Positions 6,611 to 10,019 of a DNA stretch of 10,019 nt are shown here, piece by piece. Below the pieces are notes generated by a model. That model was not told where the DNA came from. It ran no database searches and was given only the letters and a program-made list of their open reading frames with translations. This stretch comes from Solirubrobacterales bacterium. Its GTDB lineage: Bacteria; Actinomycetota; Thermoleophilia; Solirubrobacterales; Solirubrobacteraceae. The stretch lies in contig PLYX01000248.1 in the NCBI GenBank assembly GCA_003151895.1, positions 1 to 10,019 on the forward strand, in the 5' to 3' direction. Every line of letters begins with the position of its first letter. The stretch's first letter is position 1. Made by a program: the position numbers and the translations under genes.

Positions 6611-6625
6611 CAAACGTGAAGACCT
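6611..6625 (-). repeat. Right terminal inverted repeat
   Basis: CAAACGTGAAGACCT is the exact reverse complement of 3320-3334 and marks the right end of the element. The tRNA-Thr 3' end is 5 bp away. Confidence 0.9.
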
Positions 6626-6630
6626 CAGAG
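6626..6630. repeat. Right copy of putative target duplication (CAGAG)
   Basis: It matches CAGAT at 3315-3319 in 4 of 5 bases and fills exactly the gap between the right terminal repeat and the discriminator base of tRNA-Thr. Confidence 0.5.
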
Positions 6631-6703
6631 AGCCGACGTCGGGAATCGAACCCGAGACCTCCGCCTTACCATGGCGGCGCTCTACCAGCTGAGCTACGTC
6701 GGC
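6631..6703 (-). tRNA. tRNA-Thr (anticodon GGT)
   Basis: This is a 73-nt gene with a complete cloverleaf on the minus strand. The acceptor stem is GCCGACG / CGTCGGC with discriminator T. The D arm is GCTC-AGCTGGTA-GAGC. The anticodon stem CCGCC/GGCGG encloses the loop ATGGTAA, whose positions 34-36 read GGT (decoding ACC and ACU, Thr). The variable loop is AGGTC, and the T arm TCGGG-TTCGATT-CCCGA is canonical. CCA is not encoded. All stems pair fully, so the gene looks functional despite the insertion element that begins 5 bp beyond its 3' end. Confidence 0.97.
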
Positions 6704-6714
6704 CTGACGCTGGC

Positions 6715-6720
6715 ATCCTA
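6715..6720 (-). promoter_or_regulatory. -10-like box of the tRNA-Thr gene
   Basis: On the minus strand TAGGAT lies 11 nt before the mature tRNA 5' end, a spacing expected for a tRNA promoter. The region 17 bp further upstream (CTCCTC) is a poor -35, so the call rests on the -10 alone. Confidence 0.35.
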
Positions 6721-6862
6721 CCGCCGCCGCGCCGGGGGAGGAGGCTGGCTCAGTACCCCTGGGATGACCTGGGCGTCCGTCTGTGTCGGGCGCGTTTCGT
6801 CCGCCATGGGCGCCGGTCGGCCCGAGCTGTGGCGTCCGGAGCATCCTCTCGAATGTACGGTC

Positions 6863-7477
6863 GTGCCTGACCGTGATGAACTCATCAAACGCCTGGCGGC
6901 GGCGCTCGCCGTCTCGGACGCTCGCCGGTCTGGTGATCCGCAGACGCGGGTCCGTCTCGACCACTACCTGCCGTCCGTCGGTGGCCCTGGGAGCGCTGTG
7001 CGCTGGCGTCTGTATACACCGCGGCACAGGCTGATCGGTGTCCCGGGCCCTGAGCCGGCTCGGTCGGCGTGGCACCACGCCGACGCCGCGAAGGGGCGCC
7101 GGCTGCTTGCGGTCGACGTACGCAACTCCAACCGCGTAGCGGCATTCCTATCCTGGCACTTCGAGGACCCCGACATCAAGCCGCCGCGAGCGAAAGCCGG
7201 ACGCCGCCGTCCACATCTGATCACGTCCGTGTGCGTTCGCGAGGACGTCGAGGGCCGACTCCGCGGGGAATACATGACCGCCGCTCTCCTGCTGACGCTC
7301 GTCGTTTCGGCGATCGACACGGTGACCGTCGCGCACGGCCGCGTCGGCGTGCTCGAGGACTCGGGGACCATCCTCACGCCCGGGGAGCTCGACGCGTTCG
7401 GGTTCACGCCCGGTGTTGGCGAGCCCAACGGCGGCTGGGCCGACCGGGGATACCGCGAACGGCGCCACCCCGTCTAG
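6863..7477 (+). CDS. Hypothetical protein
   Basis: I do not recognise this protein. From GTG 6863 (VPDRDELIKRLAAALAVSDA) it has 204 residues. The N-terminal third is charged and Arg-rich. The middle holds strand-like segments (GRRLLAVDVRNSN, VAAFLSWHFED, HLITSVCVRED). Then comes the helix-like EYMTAALLLTLVVSAI, the strand TVTVAHGRVGVLED, and DAFGFTPG near the end. This alternation of strands with a central helix loosely recalls a GNAT acyltransferase, but no acetyl-CoA loop can be identified, so no function is claimed. The frame stays open upstream into the tRNA gene. The alternative ATG 6806 adds 19 residues; no ribosome binding site decides between them. Its stop (7475-7477) directly abuts the stop of the convergent HTH gene. 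Confidence 0.55.
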   Translation: MPDRDELIKRLAAALAVSDARRSGDPQTRVRLDHYLPSVGGPGSAVRWRLYTPRHRLIGVPGPEPARSAWHHADAAKGRRLLAVDVRNSNRVAAFLSWHFEDPDIKPPRAKAGRRRPHLITSVCVREDVEGRLRGEYMTAALLLTLVVSAIDTVTVAHGRVGVLEDSGTILTPGELDAFGFTPGVGEPNGGWADRGYRERRHPV

Positions 7478-7900
7478 TCATTTGAGATGGCGGCGGTAGA
7501 TCGCCTCCGCGCGATCGGCCCACTCCCCCGGCAGCTCGCTGCGCAACTCAGCAAGGAAGGCGTCGCTCTCCTCGGGCTCCGGCGCGGGCAGAGCGGCAAG
7601 GAATTGCTCTGCTTCTGTGGTGACCCATCCCGCAAGCTCCGGAGCGCGCTGCTCGGCCAGTTCGACCAAGCCCCCCGCGACCTCCTCGACGGCGTTGCGC
7701 CGGGCATGAGTCGCGATCAGCAGCACGTCCGGGATCTGCAGGTAGCGCTCACGCCGGCCCCACTCGACCGGCGTTATCCCCAGATCGCGCACGGCACGAG
7801 TGATGAACGAAGGATGCACGTCGATGAGTACGGCGGCCTTGCGGAAGCTCGGGAGCACTCGCTGCAGATCCGCGCGGGGAATCGTCGGTGAGGTTGCCAT
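7478..7900 (-). CDS. Small helix-turn-helix protein, possible DNA-binding regulator
   Basis: This is a 140-residue protein from ATG 7900 (MATSPTIPRADLQRVLPSF). Residues 18-58 look like a helix-turn-helix: SFRKAAVLIDVHPSFITRAV then RDLGITPVEWGRRERYLQIP. The pattern (helix, turn, recognition helix, then a strand and DVLLIA helix) recalls excisionase/MerR-like winged helices. The second half is acidic and helical (VEEVAGGLVELAEQRAPELA, then SELPGEWADRAEAIYRRHLK), perhaps for oligomerisation. The open frame extends further upstream to 8056, but that part reads as low-complexity and covers the palindromes at 7922-7993, so the internal ATG is chosen. There is no partner toxin gene beside it, and its targets are unknown. 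Confidence 0.6.
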   Translation of the reverse strand: MATSPTIPRADLQRVLPSFRKAAVLIDVHPSFITRAVRDLGITPVEWGRRERYLQIPDVLLIATHARRNAVEEVAGGLVELAEQRAPELAGWVTTEAEQFLAALPAPEPEESDAFLAELRSELPGEWADRAEAIYRRHLK

Positions 7901-7921
7901 AGAGCGACGGTAGCAGCTGGC

Positions 7922-7954
7922 TGCAATGATTGCAACCATCGCATCGGTAGCAAT
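7922..7954. promoter_or_regulatory. Operator-like cluster of GCAAT/ATTGC half-sites
   Basis: TGCAAT-G-ATTGCA (7922-7934) is a perfect 13-bp palindrome. ATTGCAACC (7929-7937) pairs with GGTAGCAAT (7946-7954) at 8 of 9 positions. Three half-sites thus lie 22-54 bp upstream of the HTH start, where an autoregulatory operator is expected. Confidence 0.4.
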
Positions 7955-7955
7955 C

Positions 7956-7993
7956 GACCATGGGCAAGCCGAACTAAGACCAAGGCCATGGTC
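7956..7993. repeat. Inverted repeat GACCATGG / CCATGGTC
   Basis: GACCATGG (7956-7963) and CCATGGTC (7986-7993) are perfect reverse complements across 22 bp. Flanking bases extend the match imperfectly to about 14 per arm. It lies between the HTH gene and the PHP gene and may be a second operator. Confidence 0.4.
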
Positions 7994-8679
7994 AATCTTG
8001 GGGTGGTGCTCATGGCGCCGCCATGCCTGACCCGTTGCCTGGTGGCGGAGCTGCACGACTATGCGCGAGCTGGCGGCAATCGCTCGCGCCCAAGCTTAAA
8101 CGCGGAGGGCGGTGCGTCCCGCATGGCATTGGGACCGACGCGCGCGCTACCGTCACGGCCATGGCAGTCGCCGAAACTACGCTCCCGGATCTGCTCTCCG
8201 AGGCGCTGCGGCGACCCCGCGGCGCTCGTTTCCACCGGGTAGCTCTTCAGGTCAATCCGTTCGACTACCTCGGGCGGCATAGCAAGGCGACCGCGTACGC
8301 GACCGAGGCGGAGTACAACGATGCCGTAGTCACAGCGTGTCTCGAGCACGAGGTCGAGGTGATCGCGATAACCGACCATTTCCGTGTCTCCAGCTCCGAA
8401 GGTCTCGCCGCTGTTGCTCGGGCTGCCGGCATAGCAGTCTTTCCCGGCTTCGAGGCTGTATCGAAGGAGGGCGTCCATCTCCTGTGCTTGTTCGATCCGA
8501 CCAGGCCGCACAAGGAGATCGAGCGGATCATCGGCGAGTGCGGCGTGCTCGACGACCGTACGGAGTCGCCGGTCGGGAAGCTCGACGTCGAGGAGCTCTT
8601 GGCGAAGGCGAAGGACTGGGACGCGGTGTTCGTGGCGGCGCACGCGACGTCGCCGCAGGGCGGTCTGTTGCGCAAGCTC

Positions 8680-9099
8680 TACGACATCGAGGGCGGCTAC
8701 GGCTTCCTGATCGAGGCGGCCGGGGCGTTCCCAGCGTTCACCTCGCCCGCGTTCCCCTGGCGATCGGGCGAGCAGCACAAGTGTCTGATGAGCACGCTCC
8801 GTTGGATGGCGCCGTTTATCACCGTCGCCCGCGATCACGGCTCGGCCGAGGTCGTGCTCGACGACCTCGGCCGTCCGGTCGTTCGCTGGGGCCTCGACGA
8901 CGAAGTGGACGCGGACGCGCGCCTGGCCGTGCGTGCGCACGTGGAGCTGGCGCGACTGCACCACGCCGGCGGCGCGGCCGAGATCGTGACCGCGCACGCC
9001 CACGAGCAGCGCTGGCGCCGCGGCGAGCCCTTCGAGGACTTCCTCGCCGGACTCGAACAAGCCAGCTACGCGCCCAACGACGTGGCCTGCTTCACCGCC
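8680..9099 (+). pseudogene. GMC oxidoreductase fragment (substrate-side, C-terminal half)
   Basis: About 140 codons in frame with the upstream PHP fragment encode the segment that in GMC oxidoreductases precedes the HQMGSCRMG motif. It includes RWMAPFITVARDHGSAEVVL, LAVRAHVELARLHHAGG and EIVTAHAHEQRWRRGEPFED. The FAD-binding N-terminal half of the enzyme is missing. The junction is placed near 8680 by the change from TrlF-like to GMC-like sequence, with an uncertainty of about 15 bp. Confidence 0.6.
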
Positions 9100-9183
9100 C
9101 TTGACGTCGTGCAGCTCGCCGCGGCCGTCGGCGACGGAGGTCGCGGGATCGGCGCCCATCCGGCAGGAGCCCATCTGGTGCGC
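9100..9183 (-). pseudogene. Inverted 84-bp piece of the same GMC oxidoreductase gene
   Basis: Read on the minus strand this segment encodes AHQMGSCRMGADPATSVADG then RGELHDVK. This is the segment that should directly follow PNDVACFTA of the plus-strand fragment ending at 9099. The two pieces are adjacent and in the right order but on opposite strands. At the far breakpoint GGTGCGCGCACC (9177-9188) is a perfect 12-bp palindrome, as expected where a fold-back or strand-switch joined the ends. The expected continuation (a GVWIGDASAFP-like segment) is absent. Confidence 0.7.
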
Positions 9184-9246
9184 GCACCGCCGGCGCAATC
9201 CTTGGCTGAGAACGTGTCTGTAAAAGATCGGCCAAAACCGCGTTAA

Positions 9247-9796
9247 GCGCACGATCCCCGCTCGTAGGATCTCCCGCAACGGCTCGCGATAGGCGGCCAC
9301 GCCCCACAGGGCGTGCCCGAAACCGACAAACATGGTCGCGTGGCTGGGCGAGAGCAGGCGGCGTCCTAATCTCACCCCCGGTCAGCCCGAGGTGCAGCGA
9401 GGCGAGCACTTGCGCTTCGCCCGGGCGCAAGCGAGCGTGTGCCGATCCTCCGCCGATACGCCCGTAGGTCGTCCAAAGCGATGGCGCCGGGCCAGGTTCC
9501 CCACACACTCGCTTGGCTGCAGAAAGCAGCGGTCAAGGGCGTCCGGGCGCGTACCTTCAGCGCGGTGCTAGCGGTCCACGAGAGAGCGGAGGTCCGGCCG
9601 ACTTGCGGGATGCTCCCCGTCTTGCACGTTCGCCTGCGTACTACCTGAACCAGAGCTTCTACGGTAACGTCACGGTCCCGGCTTCTGCCTCGCTGGCCGC
9701 TCACACCGCCGCTACCGAGCACTCGCGCCTACCAGCATGTCGAAATCGCGGTGAACCCCGGCTAAAGTAGCGCGCTCCGCTCGTCGATTGGGGATT
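9247..9796. other. Degenerate region without an intact gene
   Basis: About 550 bp separate the chimeric ORF from the PAS gene. Apart from the DUF6463-like remnant, the minus strand near 9372-9450 reads RLRPGEAQVLASLHLGLTGG then EI. This resembles the start of a LuxR-type HTH (LTPREREVLxLxAxGLTNxEI), but only about 22 residues are recognisable and the recognition helix is missing. The rest (9480-9760) has no frame of convincing coding character. TAAAGT (9763-9768) may be a -10 box for the PAS gene. Confidence 0.45.
9250..9375 (-). pseudogene. DUF6463-like gene remnant (N-terminal part)
   Basis: On the minus strand the frame reads RRLLSPSHATMFVGFGHALW, then GVAAYREPLREILRAGIV, after which the sequence loses resemblance. 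A glycine-rich first membrane helix followed by GVxxYREPLxxILRxGxV is the start of small multi-helix DUF6463 membrane proteins as I know them. About 40 residues of an expected 120 or so remain and the remaining helices are gone, so this is a truncated remnant. The identification is from memory on a short match. Confidence 0.4.
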
Positions 9797-10019
9797 ATGC
9801 GGAGAATCGCGAACGTCGAGATAGACATGCTTGTGCGACGGGCGCCGTCCACCGGGGAGTTCAAGGACCACCGTGTCGAGGCCGACCAGCGATTGGCGGC
9901 GGCGGTCGGATCCTCGCAGGATGCCATTCTCAGCGCGGATCGCGAGGGGGTGATCACCGCTTGGAGTCGGGGGGCTGAGCGAATGTTTGGATATACGGAG
10001 CCTGAAGCGATCGGTCAGC
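9797..10019 (+). CDS. PAS-domain protein, N-terminus (3' end outside window)
   Basis: From ATG 9797 the frame is open to the window edge (74 codons). After a charged leader (MRRIANVEIDMLVRRAPSTG), residues 31-74 begin a PAS domain: RLAAAVGSSQDAILSADREG then VITAWSRGAERMFGYTEPEA then IGQ. The pattern DAIxxxDxxGxIxxWxxGAxxxFGYxxxEAIG is diagnostic of PAS sensory domains. Such a protein is usually a sensor histidine kinase, diguanylate cyclase or phosphatase; the output domain lies beyond the window. A short GGGGA precedes the ATG by only 2 nt, so a start at ATG 9827 is also possible. The gene lies downstream of rearranged DNA but itself looks intact. Confidence 0.8.
   Translation, partial: MRRIANVEIDMLVRRAPSTGEFKDHRVEADQRLAAAVGSSQDAILSADREGVITAWSRGAERMFGYTEPEAIGQ

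Larger units (their letters stand above)
3320..6625. mobile_element. Three-gene insertion element with 15-bp terminal inverted repeats
   Basis: The element is 3306 bp. Its boundaries are a perfect 15-bp terminal inverted repeat (AGGTCTTCACGTTTG at 3320-3334, complement at 6611-6625), flanked by a 5-bp near-duplication. Inside are a minus-strand DUF6788-like gene (3421-3762) and a plus-strand operon of a degenerate tyrosine-recombinase-like gene (3822-4742) and a DDE transposase gene (4739-6406). All three frames are open, so the copy may still be functional. At the right end CAAACGTGAA occurs a second time at 6588-6597, a possible internal transposase site. The transposase resembles actinobacterial DDE enzymes of IS4/IS1182-like character; the exact IS family cannot be fixed by eye. 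The element lies 5 bp from the 3' end of tRNA-Thr. Confidence 0.85.
8161..9246 (+). pseudogene. Chimeric ORF: TrlF-like PHP N-terminus fused to GMC oxidoreductase C-terminus
   Basis: This open frame of 361 codons (ATG 8161) joins parts of two unrelated proteins. Residues 1-172 match what I know of TrlF-type proteins, in which a PHP phosphoesterase-like domain precedes an SMC-like ATPase. Examples are GARFHRVALQVNPFDYLGRH, VEVIAITDHF (63-74), VFPGFEAVSKEGVHLLCLFD (93-112) and VFVAAHATSPQGGLLRKL (156-173). The ATPase part is absent. The first metal motif reads LQVNPF instead of HxH. From about residue 174 (8680) the sequence is like the C-terminal half of an FAD-dependent GMC alcohol oxidase: GGYGFLIEAA, FPWRSGEQHK, ARDHGSAEVVLDDLGRPVVR, HAHEQRWRRGEPFEDFL, ASYAPNDVACFTA. 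After residue 313 the GMC sequence stops because the next 84 bp are inverted. Residues 314-361 are therefore meaningless. It is probably not functional. Confidence 0.65.

Noticed and set aside
6651..6660. Shared AGGTCT between the tRNA-Thr variable region and the element ends, considered as a recombination attachment site
   Set aside because: The shared part is only 6 bp and not located where a tRNA att site would be. The perfect terminal repeats and flanking near-duplication point to transposition instead.
6539..7078. Minus-strand open frame containing VAQLVERRHGKAEVSGSIP
   Set aside because: That peptide is the translation of the tRNA-Thr gene itself, a well-known false-protein signature. 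The frame also crosses the end of the insertion element.
8059..9375. 438-codon minus-strand open frame as one gene
   Set aside because: Only 9100-9183 (inverted GMC piece) and about 9250-9375 (DUF6463-like) read as protein. The remainder is the shadow of the plus-strand chimeric ORF.
9439..9648. Small plus-strand open frame beginning at GTG 9439
   Set aside because: No domain, no ribosome binding site, and it overlaps the LuxR-like remnant on the other strand. The region looks decayed in all frames.
1..10019. CRISPR arrays, rRNA genes, riboswitches, replication origins
   Set aside because: No regularly spaced repeats, no rRNA-like stretches and no recognisable riboswitch core were seen on either strand.

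Overview
The window is uniformly GC-rich. It carries a tandem-domain TetR regulator, a LapA-like membrane protein, a TrlF-type fragment and a GMC-type fragment of kinds I associate with high-GC Actinomycetota, most likely Thermoleophilia (the Solirubrobacterales/Conexibacter group). That placement is inferred from protein character and composition only.

Left part (1-3256): the 3' end of an MFS exporter is translationally coupled (ATGA overlap) to a TetR-type regulator. A two-helix LapA/DUF1049-like membrane protein follows. Convergent to it is a 471-residue protein with two successive TetR units. A gap of about 380 bp with an AT-rich promoter-like stretch leads to a small DUF5661-like protein.

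Centre (3320-6625): this is a complete 3306-bp insertion element. It has perfect 15-bp terminal inverted repeats and a 5-bp near-duplication of the target (CAGAT/CAGAG). It holds three genes. A DUF6788-like Cys-motif protein lies on the minus strand. Divergent from it is a two-gene operon on the plus strand: a tyrosine-recombinase-like protein that appears to have lost its catalytic residues, overlapping by 4 nt a DDE transposase. The element sits 5 bp past the 3' end of an intact tRNA-Thr(GGT) gene. It appears to have separated that tRNA from its terminator, which now lies about 3.3 kb away at the left flank.

Right part (6704-10019): an unrecognised gene and a small helix-turn-helix protein converge with abutting stops. 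The intergenic region upstream of the HTH gene is rich in palindromes. After it comes a heavily rearranged segment. The 5' third of a TrlF-like PHP gene is fused in frame to the 3' part of a GMC oxidoreductase gene, and the next 84 bp of that GMC gene, including its HQMGSCRMG motif, are present but inverted. Debris of a DUF6463-like gene and possibly a LuxR-type gene follows. The window ends in the start of a PAS-domain protein.

The most notable items are the three-gene transposon with a catalytically dead recombinase-like partner, and the TrlF/GMC fusion with its micro-inversion.
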